From: Luteimonas_C sp035250245
Lineage (GTDB): Bacteria; Pseudomonadota; Gammaproteobacteria; Xanthomonadales; Xanthomonadaceae
DNA length: 64,000 nucleotides
Direction of reading: 5' to 3'
Assembly: GCA_035250245.1 (NCBI GenBank)
Contig: DATFFH010000019.1
Coordinates: 1-64,000, forward strand
This document shows positions 1-8,213 of this stretch, piece by piece. The notes below the pieces were generated by a model. It made no database searches, was not told the DNA's origin, and saw nothing but the letters and a program-made list of their open reading frames with translations. The number at the start of each line of letters is the position of its first letter. The first letter of the stretch is position 1. A program made the position numbers and the translations under genes.

Positions 1-11
1 GATTGGTTAGT

Positions 12-46
12 AAAAAGCTCGCGGCTAAAGCCGCTCCTACGAAAAG
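12..46. repeat. Family A GTAG repeat, single arm
   Basis: One arm of the abundant short palindrome with core AGCTCGCGGCTAAAGCCGCT and ending CTCCTAC. It lies just beyond the fabD stop codon. Full inverted pairs of the same family occur at about 10.7, 11.2, 22.6, 30.8, 38.6 and 46.8 kb. The partner arm here may lie outside the window. Confidence 0.85.
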
Positions 47-53
47 CAGGATC

Positions 54-1007
54 TCATTTCCAATCGGACAGCGCGGTTTCGAACTCGCCGGGCGTGCCCA
101 GCGACCGCGCATCCAGCGCTTTGTCGATGCGCTTGACCAAACCGGCCAGCACCTTGCCCGGTCCGCATTCGCCGATGCGCGTCGCGCCGCGTTCGGCCAG
201 CGCCTGCACGCAATCGGTCCAGCGCACCGGCAGATACAGCTGGCGCACCAGCGCGTCGCGGATCGATTGCGGATTGTCGCGCGCTTCGGCATCGACGTTC
301 TGCACGACCGGAATCGACGGCGCGCTCCACGCCAGTCCGGCCATCGTTTCGGACAGGCGATTGGCCGCCTCGCGCATCATCGGCGTATGCGACGGCACGC
401 TTACCGCCAGCTTCACGGCCTTGCGCACGCCGCGCTCGGCGAGCATTGCCAGCGCGCGATCGACCGCTTCGGCGTCGCCGCCGATCACGATCTGGCCGGG
501 CGAGTTGTAATTCGCGGGCACCACGACCTGGCTACCGGAAGCCTTTTCGCAGACTTCCTTCACCAGCGCGTCTTCGGCGCCGATCACCGCGGCCATCGCG
601 CCGGTGCCCGGAGGCGCCGCTTCCTGCATCAGTTGGCCGCGGATGCGCACCAGATGCGCGCCGTCGCGCAGCGACAACGCGCCGGCGGCGACCAGGGCGG
701 AATATTCGCCCAAGCTGTGGCCGGCCAATACCGCCGGATGCGCGCCGCCGCGCTCCTGCCACACGCGCCACACGGCGACGCCGGCGGCCAGCAACGCGGG
801 CTGGGTGTATTCGGTGCGATTGAGCATCTCTTCCGGGCCGCTTTGCGACAGCGCCCACAGATCGACGCCGGCGCCGTCGGAAGCTTCGCGGAAGGTGCCG
901 TGCACGGTCGGGTGCAGTTCCGCCAATTCCGCCAGCATCGCCAGCGATTGCGAACCTTGGCCCGGGAAAACGAAGGCCAGCGAGGGATCGGTTTTGTGAG
1001 CGGTCAC
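54..1007 (-). CDS. fabD: Malonyl-CoA:ACP transacylase FabD
   Basis: Transfers malonyl from CoA to acyl carrier protein, supplying the extender unit for fatty-acid synthesis in the cytoplasm. The 317-residue protein matches family length. It shows the N-terminal FPGQGSQ motif (14-20), the nucleophile elbow GHSLG (96-100, Ser98 catalytic) and a conserved PSHTPMM region (about 204-210) with the catalytic His. I chose the GTG at 1007, giving VTAHKTDPSLAFVFPGQG, because an upstream ATG at 1088 would add 27 residues not typical of the family. It lies downstream of fabH on the same strand, separated by a 50-codon gene on the other strand and a family D repeat. fabG and acpP, the usual next genes, would lie left of the window. 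Confidence 0.95.
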   Translation of the reverse strand: MTAHKTDPSLAFVFPGQGSQSLAMLAELAELHPTVHGTFREASDGAGVDLWALSQSGPEEMLNRTEYTQPALLAAGVAVWRVWQERGGAHPAVLAGHSLGEYSALVAAGALSLRDGAHLVRIRGQLMQEAAPPGTGAMAAVIGAEDALVKEVCEKASGSQVVVPANYNSPGQIVIGGDAEAVDRALAMLAERGVRKAVKLAVSVPSHTPMMREAANRLSETMAGLAWSAPSIPVVQNVDAEARDNPQSIRDALVRQLYLPVRWTDCVQALAERGATRIGECGPGKVLAGLVKRIDKALDARSLGTPGEFETALSDWK

Positions 1008-1146
1008 GGGACGTTCCGCGGAGGGCCGGCGCGCATGATAAGGGCGAAAGCGGGGCCTCGTCTGTACCTGTGCGTATCGTGCGATCACGCCATCGTCACC
1101 GTACGCTTACCGTGCGCTTGCTGGGATGCGCGCAGGAGGTGCGGCG

Positions 1147-1299
1147 ATGATCCGAAAATTGGCTTCCGGCGAATACCGGCTGTATTCGCGCAAGACCGAT
1201 CCGCGCACCGGCAAACGGCGCAATCTGGGCACGTTCAGGACGCGCGCGGCGGCGGAGAAGCACGAGCGCGAGGTGCAATTCTTCAAGCGGCGCGGATAG
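1147..1299 (+). CDS. Small basic conserved-type protein, 50 aa
   Basis: A 50-codon ORF starting MIRKLASGEYRLYSRKTD and ending FFKRRG. It is preceded by a near-perfect Shine-Dalgarno AGGAGGT about 6 bases before the ATG, which is the main reason to call it a gene. The protein is very basic (Arg/Lys-rich). Its short beta-like start followed by a helix (AAAEKHEREVQFFKR) resembles the small conserved proteins related to the N-terminal AP2-like arm of phage integrases; that resemblance is from memory, not a search. It lies between fabD and fabH but on the opposite strand. Function unknown. Confidence 0.7.
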   Translation: MIRKLASGEYRLYSRKTDPRTGKRRNLGTFRTRAAAEKHEREVQFFKRRG

Positions 1300-1308
1300 T
1301 CGCTGTTG

Positions 1309-1424
1309 CCCCCTTTGAAAAAAGGGGGCGAATCGCCCGAAGGGCGATGGGGGATTTGCTTTTGCTTTAAATCAACAGCAACAGCAAATCCCCCTTTGAT
1401 CCCCCTTTTTCAAAGGGGGAAACA
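1309..1424. repeat. Family D palindromic repeat, copy 1
   Basis: Two inverted arms built on CCCCCTTTGAAAAAAGGGGG and GGGGGATTTGC flank a variable centre. The same element occurs at 26.7 and 51.0 kb. It sits between the small plus-strand gene and the 3' end of fabH. This family lacks GTAG ends, unlike families A, B, C, F, H, I and J. Confidence 0.85.
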
Positions 1425-1432
1425 GCAAGAGC

Positions 1433-2428
1433 TCAGTAACGCAGCAGCGCGCTGCCCCAGGTGAATCCGCCGCCGAAGGCTTCCAGCAGCACCAACTGGC
1501 CGCGCTGGATCTTGCCTGAGCGCACCGCTTCGTCCAGCGCCAGCGGCACCGAGCCCGAAGATGTATTGCCGTGCTTGTCGACGGTGACGATCACTCGATC
1601 CATCGGCATGTCCAATCGCTTGGCCGTGGCTTCGATGATGCGCAGGTTGGCCTGGTGCGGAATCAGCCAGTCCAGTTCGTGGCGGTCGATGCCGTTGGCT
1701 TCCAGCGTCTCTTCGACCACCGAATCCAACGCCTTCACCGCATGCTTGAACACTTCGCTGCCGGCCATGTTGATGCGGACGCCGGCGCGCGGCTCTTCCG
1801 GCTTGAAACCGACGGACACGCCGACCGGCCCCCACAACAGTTCCTTCTTGCCGCCGTCGGCATGCAGATGGGTGCTCAGGATGCCGGTCTCGGTATCGGC
1901 CTTCAGCACCACCGCGCCGGCGCCGTCGCCGAACAGCACGCAGGTGGCGCGTTCGGTCCAATCCACCATCCGGGTCAGCGTTTCCGAACCGACCACGAGC
2001 ACGGTTTTCGCCGCGCCCGAACGGATGAACTTGTCGGCGACGGTCAACGCGTAAAGGAAGCCGGAGCACGCCGCATTGACGTCGAACGCCGGGCAGCCGT
2101 TCGCGCCCAGACGATGCTGGATGAGGCAGGCGGTGGAGGGAAAGATCAGGTCCGGCGTGGTCGTGCCGAGCACGATCAGGTCCAGTTCCTGCGCGGACAC
2201 GCCAGCCGCTTCGAGCGCGCGCACGGCGGCGTTGTAGGCCAGATCGCCGGTCGTCTCGCCTTCGGCGGCGATATGGCGTTCGCGGATGCCGCTGCGCGAA
2301 ACGATCCATTCGTCGCTGGTATCGACCATCTTGGCAAGGTCGTCGTTGGTCAGCACCTTCTCGGGAAGGTAGCTGCCCGTGCCGGCGATTCGCGCAAAGA
2401 CGCGGCCGTTCGGATCAGAAGCGCTCAT
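1433..2428 (-). CDS. fabH: Beta-ketoacyl-ACP synthase III FabH
   Basis: Condenses an acyl-CoA primer with malonyl-ACP to start fatty-acid elongation. The 330-residue protein has the thiolase-fold Cys-His-Asn triad: Cys121 in NAACSGF, His257 in LIPHQAN and Asn287 in KHGNTSSG, followed by the C-terminal FGGGFTWGSAL signature. The ATG at 2428 (MSASDPNGR) is preceded by GGGGAA. The ORF could extend 14 codons upstream but family alignment favours 2428. It follows rpmF and precedes fabD, as in E. coli, except that plsX is not between rpmF and fabH. Confidence 0.96.
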   Translation of the reverse strand: MSASDPNGRVFARIAGTGSYLPEKVLTNDDLAKMVDTSDEWIVSRSGIRERHIAAEGETTGDLAYNAAVRALEAAGVSAQELDLIVLGTTTPDLIFPSTACLIQHRLGANGCPAFDVNAACSGFLYALTVADKFIRSGAAKTVLVVGSETLTRMVDWTERATCVLFGDGAGAVVLKADTETGILSTHLHADGGKKELLWGPVGVSVGFKPEEPRAGVRINMAGSEVFKHAVKALDSVVEETLEANGIDRHELDWLIPHQANLRIIEATAKRLDMPMDRVIVTVDKHGNTSSGSVPLALDEAVRSGKIQRGQLVLLEAFGGGFTWGSALLRY

Positions 2429-2478
2429 CAGGTTCCCCGCAAGACGTCGGCCCAGCTTGGCCGGAAGCAAAGCGTCGC

Positions 2479-2498
2479 GCCGTGACCGTAATCACGGC
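2479..2498 (-). other. Hairpin in the rpmF-fabH gap
   Basis: GCCGTGA and TCACGGC form a 7-bp stem with a 6-base loop in the 78-base rpmF-fabH gap. There is no T-run, so it is more likely a processing or attenuation hairpin than a strong terminator. Confidence 0.35.
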
Positions 2499-2506
2499 AG
2501 CGGCGA

Positions 2507-2701
2507 TCAATCTTCTTCGACGATCTTGGTCTTGCTTTCCACGACTTTCTTGCCGCGGTAATAGCCGTCGGCGGTGACGTGGTGGCGCAGGTGGGTTTCG
2601 CCGCTGGTCGGATCGGTGGCGAGCTGCTTGGCGCTCAGCGCGTCGTGCGAACGGCGCTGGCCGCGGCGGGAAGGGGAGACTCGGGATTTCTGCACAGCCA
2701 T
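2507..2701 (-). CDS. rpmF: 50S ribosomal protein bL32
   Basis: A 64-residue basic ribosomal protein beginning MAVQKSRVSPSRRGQRRSHD, which is the typical bL32 N-terminus. Length and the central GETHLRHHV region fit the family. It is translated 28 bases after the yceD/DUF177 gene on the same strand, the conserved yceD-rpmF pair that in enterobacteria heads the fab cluster. A small hairpin separates it from fabH. Confidence 0.97.
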   Translation of the reverse strand: MAVQKSRVSPSRRGQRRSHDALSAKQLATDPTSGETHLRHHVTADGYYRGKKVVESKTKIVEED

Positions 2702-2729
2702 GGTATCGCTCCAGCTACAAATCGTGAAT

Positions 2730-3242
2730 TCAGTTGTTCTTGCCTTTCAGGGCCGCCAGCGCCGCGAACGGGCTGGCCTGCGCCTTTTCGTCTTCTTTCG
2801 GAGCCCAATCGCGCTCGACCGGCTCGGCTTGCGGATCCACCGGCACCAGCGGCACCGCCAGGATCAGCTCGTCCTCGATCAGCTCCGCCGGCCGCAGCTC
2901 GCCGTCCTCGGACATCAGCAACGGTTCGTAACCCGGCGGCAGTCCCGCTTCGTCCGCCTCGTCCCTGATCAAGCCCAGCCGCTGCACGATCCGCACCGGA
3001 TGCAGGAAGCGACGCAGGCTGCGCTGGCATTGCAGCGGCAGCTCGGCGTCGATCCGCAGCTCGACGTAAGGCACTTGCAGCGCGTCGCGATCGAATTCGA
3101 GGACGTAACCGACCTCGCCTTCGCCGTCGACCAGACCGTCCTTGAGCCGACCGAACGACGCCAAGGGCAACCGGCCTTCGAAACTCCGCCGCGCCGCCAC
3201 CATGCGCCATGCGTCCAGCACTTCGGGCAAACTCGCGGACAT
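2730..3242 (-). CDS. yceD: YceD/DUF177 family protein, 170 aa
   Basis: A 170-residue DUF177 protein that begins MSASLPEVLDAWRMVAARR and ends in a short charged tail. Members are almost always encoded directly upstream of rpmF and are linked to 23S rRNA/50S biogenesis in E. coli and plants; exact biochemistry is unsettled. The start at 3242 was chosen over a 224-codon upstream extension that is GC-rich shadow and overlaps the divergent gene. The gap to the divergent membrane-anchored gene (3368) is 125 bases and should hold both promoters. Confidence 0.9.
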   Translation of the reverse strand: MSASLPEVLDAWRMVAARRSFEGRLPLASFGRLKDGLVDGEGEVGYVLEFDRDALQVPYVELRIDAELPLQCQRSLRRFLHPVRIVQRLGLIRDEADEAGLPPGYEPLLMSEDGELRPAELIEDELILAVPLVPVDPQAEPVERDWAPKEDEKAQASPFAALAALKGKNN

Positions 3243-3367
3243 AAGCCGCGGAATTTTAGGGGTCGACCCCTGCCCTGTCAAACCCAAACCCCCGTCCGGA
3301 CAGGGAATTTGCCCTGCCCGGACCGGCGCGGCAGACTGGCCGCCCACTCCAGCCGGCCGGGCTTCCC

Positions 3368-3739
3368 GTGACTCTGACCCTCGTTCTGTTGGCGATCGTG
3401 GCGATCGCGGCCGGCGCGGCCTTCCTGGTCCGCCAGCGCACCCGCAAGGACGGTCGCCGCCAGCAGGCAGTCGGGGAGGTGCTGGACGCCGCCGACGCCC
3501 TCGAGGCGAGGCTGCGCGACGCCCGCAGCGAGATCGAAGCCGTGGCCGGGGACGAGGAAGCCGAACCGGTCCGCGAGGCCCTGCGCGAAATGCTCCGCCA
3601 GCGCTTGTGGCTACAGCAGCACGGCGATGCGGCCAGCCTGGACGAGCTGGACGCGGTGCGCGATTCGATCGATACCGCCCGGGCCCGGATCGAGCAGCAG
3701 TTGCTGCAGATCGAACGCGCCCGCGCCCCGCTGCACTGA
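3368..3739 (+). CDS. Membrane-anchored coiled-coil protein, unknown function
   Basis: A 123-residue protein with a GTG start. One N-terminal transmembrane helix (about residues 2-21, LTLVLLAIVAIAAGAAFLV) is followed by a positively charged RQRTRKDGRRQQ stretch. The rest is a charged heptad-rich coiled coil. Topology would leave the coiled coil in the cytoplasm. It ends three bases before yceF/maf and is probably cotranscribed with it. I do not recognise the family. Confidence 0.75.
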   Translation: MTLTLVLLAIVAIAAGAAFLVRQRTRKDGRRQQAVGEVLDAADALEARLRDARSEIEAVAGDEEAEPVREALREMLRQRLWLQQHGDAASLDELDAVRDSIDTARARIEQQLLQIERARAPLH

Positions 3740-3742
3740 GCC

Positions 3743-4312
3743 ATGCGCCTGATCCTGGCATCGACTTCGCCTTACCGGCGCGAGCTGCTCGCGCGGCTGG
3801 GCCTGCCCTTCGGCACCGTCTCGCCGCAGGTCGACGAAGCGCCGATCCCCGGCGAAGCCCCGCCGGAGACCGCGCGCAGGCTGGCCGCGGCCAAGGCCGC
3901 CGCGGTCGTCGCACGCGAACCGGACGCCTGGGTGATCGGCTCGGACCAGATCGCCGAACTCGACGGTAGCGCGCTGGGCAAGCCCGGCGGGCGCGAGGCG
4001 GCCATCGCTCAGTTGTCGGCGATGTCGGCGCGGGCGGTGCGCTTCGCCACCGCGGTGACTTTGCAACGCGGCGAGGAACGGTTTCATGCGCTCGATTCCA
4101 CGCTCGTGCGGTTCCGGCCGTTGTCGGCCGAAGAAATAGCGCGCTACGTCGATGCCGAGCAACCGTTCGACTGCGCCGGCAGCTTCAAGTCCGAAGGCTT
4201 GGGCATCGCCTTGTTCGATGCGATCGAATCGCGCGATCCGACGGCGTTGATCGGATTGCCCTTGATCGCCGTCGCCGGTCTGTTGCGCAAGGCCGGGTTT
4301 TCTCTTCCGTAG
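3743..4312 (+). CDS. yceF: Maf-family nucleotide pyrophosphatase, YceF subgroup
   Basis: Hydrolyses non-canonical or methylated nucleoside triphosphates; E. coli YceF prefers 7-methyl-GTP. The 189-residue protein has the Maf start LILASTSPYRRELL, the catalytic-base region IGSDQ (about 66-70), and the CAGSFKSEGLGIALF segment matching YceF rather than YhdE. In E. coli yceF is divergent from yceD-rpmF-fab exactly as here. The TAG stop codon (4310-4312) lies inside a family B repeat: the reading frame ends at the repeat's GTAG. Confidence 0.93.
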   Translation: MRLILASTSPYRRELLARLGLPFGTVSPQVDEAPIPGEAPPETARRLAAAKAAAVVAREPDAWVIGSDQIAELDGSALGKPGGREAAIAQLSAMSARAVRFATAVTLQRGEERFHALDSTLVRFRPLSAEEIARYVDAEQPFDCAGSFKSEGLGIALFDAIESRDPTALIGLPLIAVAGLLRKAGFSLP

Positions 4313-4387
4313 AGTCGAGCCTGCTCGACTGCTCTTGATTTTATTTTCTGCCCACCGAAAAGCAGTCGAGCAGGCTCGACTCTACAA
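4309..4387. repeat. Family B GTAG repeat pair, copy 1
   Basis: Arms of the type GTAGAGTCGAGCCTGCTCGA and their inverse enclose a short centre and end in CTAC. The left end provides the yceF stop codon. The right arm ends 6 bases from the stop of the convergent GT39 gene. Confidence 0.9.
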
Positions 4388-4392
4388 AAGCT

Positions 4393-6246
4393 TCAGCGCG
4401 CGATTTCGACGGGCTGTTCGCGCCACACTTCCACGCTGCCGTCTCGGCCGTGCAAGCGCAAACCCAGCCAATGCCGGCCCGGTGCGAAACCGGACGCATC
4501 GATGTTCGCCTTGAAACCGACGTTCGGATGCTGCGGATCGTTGGAGATGCGCCAAAACTTCGCGACGCCTGGATTGGGCGACCCGTAATCGGCCTGCGCC
4601 ACCGGCTTGCCGTCGAGCGTGACCTCCACCCGCGCCAGCCCTGCCCCGTCCTTGAATGCCCAACCGGCGACTTCGAATTGCTTTCCGACCCGCGCCCCGC
4701 TGGCGGGCGCGTCGAACCAAGCCATCGCCGGCGTGGCGCAAGGCGCCGCAGATGCGGATCGGCCGGACAGTTCGAACAGCAGGAAACGCTGCGCGCCGTG
4801 ATCCACGCTCACCGTGCTCGGCGGCGGCAATGGACCGACTTTCGTGCACAACGCGTGGTAATGGTCGAGCAAGTGTTTGTATTGCACTTCTGAAGCCGCG
4901 ACCACCAGCAACGTAGGAGCGAGTTCCGTTCCGGGAGCCGCCGCGAACTCCAAACCCCACAAACGCAACTGCGGCGCACGGCCGTGGTGGCGGTTCAAGG
5001 GATGATCGAGCACGCGGATGTTCGGATCGTCCAGGGCGAAGCCCAACTCGGCGCCGAGCTTGAAGTTGTCGGCGAGCAACCGCGTACCCGGCGGCATCGT
5101 TGCGAGCTTGGCGCGCACCGCATCGCGCAGTTCCGTCCAACCCGCGAAATTCGCCGGATACCATTTCTCCGCGGCTGCGCGCGCGCGCAGCGCAGGCAAA
5201 GAAACCGCAGCGTAATAGCTCAGCCCGAGCGCGAGCCCCGCGCCCAGCAAGGTCCACGTCGCGCGCCGCCAGAACCGCGGCCATGCCGCCAGAACCGCGG
5301 GCGTCAGCGGCAATAGCGCGAGATAGCCGGGCAACGGCCAGTGGAAGCTGACCCGTTCGTTGTCGGCGAAGAAGCCGAGCAGGAAAAATCCCGACACCAG
5401 GGCAGCGCCGCAGAATGCAAAGTAACGCGCTGCCGGCGACGCTTCGCGCCAGCCACGCCTTGCGGCGAACGCCATCGCCAGCAGGAGCAGCGGCGTCGCC
5501 AGCAGCGCCTGGATCGCGACGAACCACAGGCCGTCCCAATGCAGCGTCCACGGATGCCGATCGACCAATTGGAAGCGCAGCCCCGCATCGGCGTTGTCGA
5601 CGTTCCAGGCCAGCAGCGGCCACCAGGCCAACGCGCCGATGGTCAACGCGACCCACACGCGCGCATCGCGCAGTGCGCGCCGACCTTCGGGCAGCCAAAG
5701 CAAAGCCAATGCGCCGACGCCGATGACCGCGACGAAGCGGTAGTGGCTCAACGCGCCTATCGCCAACCCGAACGCCAGCTGCAGCGCGATTCTCGCATCG
5801 ACGCCGCGCAGCAATCGCGCGCCGGCATCCAGGCAGATCACCGACGCTAGCGCCAACGGCACGTCGGGCAAGGCCAATACGCCCAGCGTGCCGGCCAACG
5901 GCAGCAGCACAGCGAGACTGGCGGCTTGCCAGCCGCGAGCTTCGCCGAATTCGCGCGCCGTAATCTTGCCTATGCACCAGGGCAACAGCGCGGCCATCGC
6001 CAGGAACGGCCAGCGCAATGCCCAGGCATGCTGGCCGCCGGTTTCCACGCCGATCCGCGCCAGCCACGCGGTCAGGCCCGGCAGATCGGAATACGCGGCG
6101 GCGAGATGCCGGCCTTCCTGCCAATAGAACGCTTCGTCGACGAACAGCGGCAGGCGCGCGGCCAGCGCGCACTTGATCGCGGTCGCGCCGATCCACAGCG
6201 CGATGAAGACATTCCGTGACCGTCGTCCGTACTCGCCTTCCCGCAT
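4393..6246 (-). CDS. GT39/ArnT-like membrane glycosyltransferase with C-terminal Ig-like domain
   Basis: A 617-residue integral membrane protein. The N-terminus carries the PMT_2/GT39 signature VDEAFYWQEG with its acidic pair in the first periplasmic loop. It is followed by about ten hydrophobic helices (to about residue 370), then a soluble part. The last 90 residues (FDAPASGARVG onward) look like an Ig-like fold with a WAFKDG motif. The family transfers sugars from polyprenyl-phosphate donors to lipids or proteins at the outer face of the inner membrane; the substrate here is unknown. I placed the start at 6246 because the ATG at 6300 would overlap the divergent moxR gene. It converges with yceF across a family B repeat. 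Confidence 0.8.
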   Translation of the reverse strand: MREGEYGRRSRNVFIALWIGATAIKCALAARLPLFVDEAFYWQEGRHLAAAYSDLPGLTAWLARIGVETGGQHAWALRWPFLAMAALLPWCIGKITAREFGEARGWQAASLAVLLPLAGTLGVLALPDVPLALASVICLDAGARLLRGVDARIALQLAFGLAIGALSHYRFVAVIGVGALALLWLPEGRRALRDARVWVALTIGALAWWPLLAWNVDNADAGLRFQLVDRHPWTLHWDGLWFVAIQALLATPLLLLAMAFAARRGWREASPAARYFAFCGAALVSGFFLLGFFADNERVSFHWPLPGYLALLPLTPAVLAAWPRFWRRATWTLLGAGLALGLSYYAAVSLPALRARAAAEKWYPANFAGWTELRDAVRAKLATMPPGTRLLADNFKLGAELGFALDDPNIRVLDHPLNRHHGRAPQLRLWGLEFAAAPGTELAPTLLVVAASEVQYKHLLDHYHALCTKVGPLPPPSTVSVDHGAQRFLLFELSGRSASAAPCATPAMAWFDAPASGARVGKQFEVAGWAFKDGAGLARVEVTLDGKPVAQADYGSPNPGVAKFWRISNDPQHPNVGFKANIDASGFAPGRHWLGLRLHGRDGSVEVWREQPVEIAR

Positions 6247-6290
6247 CCGCCCGCGCCCCGCTACACTGGCCAAAATCGCTCGAGGCGCGC

Positions 6291-7244
6291 ATGTCGGCAC
6301 TGCCCCAACCCGCGAACATGCTAACCGACGCGCTGCGCGACTCGCTCAAGCGCGCACAAGCGCAGGTCAACGATCTGGTGCTGGGCAAGGCCCAGGAAGT
6401 GCGCCTGGCTTTCGTCGCGTTGCTGTCCGACGGCCATCTGCTGATCGAGGACCTGCCCGGACTGGGCAAGACCACGCTGGCGCACGCGTTGGCGGCGACG
6501 CTCGGCCTGGGCTTCCAGCGCCTGCAATTCACCTCCGATCTGCTGCCGGCGGACATCGTCGGCGTGTCGGTGTACGACGCGCAGGCGCGGCGCTTCGAAT
6601 TCCACGCCGGGCCGGTGTTCGCCAACATCGTGCTGGCCGACGAGATCAACCGCGCGCCGCCGCGCACGCAGAGCGCCCTGCTCGAGGCGATGGCCGAACA
6701 CCAGGTCACCGTCGACGGCAGCACGCATCTGCTGCCGCAGCCGTTCTTCGTGATCGCCACGCAGAATCCGGTCGATCTGGCCGGCACTTATCCCCTGCCC
6801 GACTCGCAGTTGGACCGCTTCCTGCTGCGCCTGACCTTGGGCTATCCGGGCGCCGAAGCCGAACGCGCGCTGCTGACCGGTGCCGATCGCCGCGACATGA
6901 TCGCCAAGACCTTGCCGGTGCTGTCGGCCGACGAGGTGCTGCAACTGCGGCGTGCGGTGGAGCAGGTCCATGCCAGCGACGCCCTGATCGGCTACGTGCA
7001 GGCCTTGCTCGCGCGCAGCCGGCAGCATCCCGGCGTGCGGGTCGGCTTGTCGCCGCGCGCTGGCTTGGCCCTGCTGCGCGCGGCACGGGCCTATGCGCTG
7101 TTGCTGGGCCGCGCGCACGTACTGCCGGACGACGTACAGGCGTTGTTCGCGCCGATCGCCGCGCATCGGCTGGTCGCCGAAGCCGAAGCAGGCAATGGCG
7201 CGGCGCTGGCCAAGTCGATCCTGCTCGCCGTGCCCGTGGACTGA
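6291..7244 (+). CDS. moxR: MoxR-family AAA+ ATPase
   Basis: A 317-residue AAA+ ATPase with Walker A LPGLGKTT (55-62), Walker B VLADEIN (114-120), the RAPPRTQ segment and ATQNPVD sensor 1. MoxR proteins act as chaperone-like ATPases, usually with DUF58 and transglutaminase partners, and the next two genes are exactly these. The ATG at 6291 gives the usual short N-terminus. The intergenic gap to the divergent GT39 gene is only 44 bases. The gene starts an operon with DUF58, tgpA and an Slp lipoprotein (3-base gap, then overlaps). Confidence 0.93.
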   Translation: MSALPQPANMLTDALRDSLKRAQAQVNDLVLGKAQEVRLAFVALLSDGHLLIEDLPGLGKTTLAHALAATLGLGFQRLQFTSDLLPADIVGVSVYDAQARRFEFHAGPVFANIVLADEINRAPPRTQSALLEAMAEHQVTVDGSTHLLPQPFFVIATQNPVDLAGTYPLPDSQLDRFLLRLTLGYPGAEAERALLTGADRRDMIAKTLPVLSADEVLQLRRAVEQVHASDALIGYVQALLARSRQHPGVRVGLSPRAGLALLRAARAYALLLGRAHVLPDDVQALFAPIAAHRLVAEAEAGNGAALAKSILLAVPVD

Positions 7245-7247
7245 AGC

Positions 7248-8213
7248 ATGGCGCACGCGTGGCGCCAAACACTTTGGCGGCGCCCGCAAGCCTGGGCGCG
7301 GCCGCGCGCGCAAGAAGCGTTGCCGGTGGCGATCGACCGCAAACGGGTCTACGTGCTGCCGACGCCCTTCGGATTGTTCTTCGCCCTGCTGCTGTCGGCG
7401 ATGGGTCTGGGCGCACTGAACTACAACAACAATCCGGCGCTGCTGCTCGCGCTGCTGCTGGCCGGCACCGCGATGGCCAGCCTGATCACCGCGCATCTGC
7501 AATTGTCGGGCCTGCGCATCGACGCCCTGTCCGCCGAACCGGTCGCGGCCGGCGAACCTCTGCTCCTCAAACTCAGCGCCAGCGCGCGCGACGGACGGCG
7601 TCGCCGCGGACTCAGCCTGCGCCATGGCCAGGCCGCGGCGACGATGTCGATGGACGACGTGGGCGAAGCGCTGCTGCCTTTGCCGACCGAGCGGCGCGGC
7701 TGGATGGACCTGGACCGCATCCGCATCTCCACGCAGCGCCCGCTGGGTTTGGCCATCGCCTGGAGCTGGATCTGGCCCGAACAGACCCTGTTGGTTTATC
7801 CGGCCCCCGAAACGCAAGGTCCGCCGCTGCCGACCCAGGTCAGCGACACCGGCGCGGCGCGGTTGAATCCTACGGGCGACGATGTCCACCATTTGCGCAA
7901 TTATCGTCGCGGCGATCCGCAGCGCGCCGTCGCTTGGAAGCCGTCGGCGCGGCGCGACACGTTGCTGGTGCGCGAATACGAACAGCCGCGCAGCGCGGAA
8001 GTGATCCTGGATTGGCGAAACCTGGCGCCGCTGGCTTACGAGCAGCGCATCCGGCGCTTGGCGCATTGGGTGGACCAGGCCGAACGCGAAAACCGCCGCT
8101 ATCAACTGCGCCTGCCCGGCCAGCCCGCTTTGGGTCCCGGGCAAGGTGCCGCGCACCGGCATGCCTGCCTGCGCGCGCTCGCTTTGTTGCCCCACGCCGA
8201 TGACGCTCGATAA
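7248..8213 (+). CDS. DUF58 protein, partner of MoxR
   Basis: A 321-residue protein with two N-terminal transmembrane helices (about 37-82) and a C-terminal DUF58 region containing the characteristic GDDVHHLRNYRRGDPQRAVAW (about 209-229). The DUF58 fold is related to von Willebrand A domains and accompanies MoxR ATPases. It begins 3 bases after moxR and overlaps tgpA by 14 bases, indicating translational coupling. It probably forms part of a membrane complex with MoxR and TgpA; the substrate is unknown. Confidence 0.88.
   Translation: MAHAWRQTLWRRPQAWARPRAQEALPVAIDRKRVYVLPTPFGLFFALLLSAMGLGALNYNNNPALLLALLLAGTAMASLITAHLQLSGLRIDALSAEPVAAGEPLLLKLSASARDGRRRRGLSLRHGQAAATMSMDDVGEALLPLPTERRGWMDLDRIRISTQRPLGLAIAWSWIWPEQTLLVYPAPETQGPPLPTQVSDTGAARLNPTGDDVHHLRNYRRGDPQRAVAWKPSARRDTLLVREYEQPRSAEVILDWRNLAPLAYEQRIRRLAHWVDQAERENRRYQLRLPGQPALGPGQGAAHRHACLRALALLPHADDAR

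Noticed and set aside
3..1370. Plus-strand frame of 455 codons antisense to fabD
   Set aside because: Shadow of fabD; it also begins and ends inside repeat elements.
4382..6787. Minus-strand frame of 801 codons over the GT39 and moxR genes
   Set aside because: Runs through two confident genes in another frame and has no domain.
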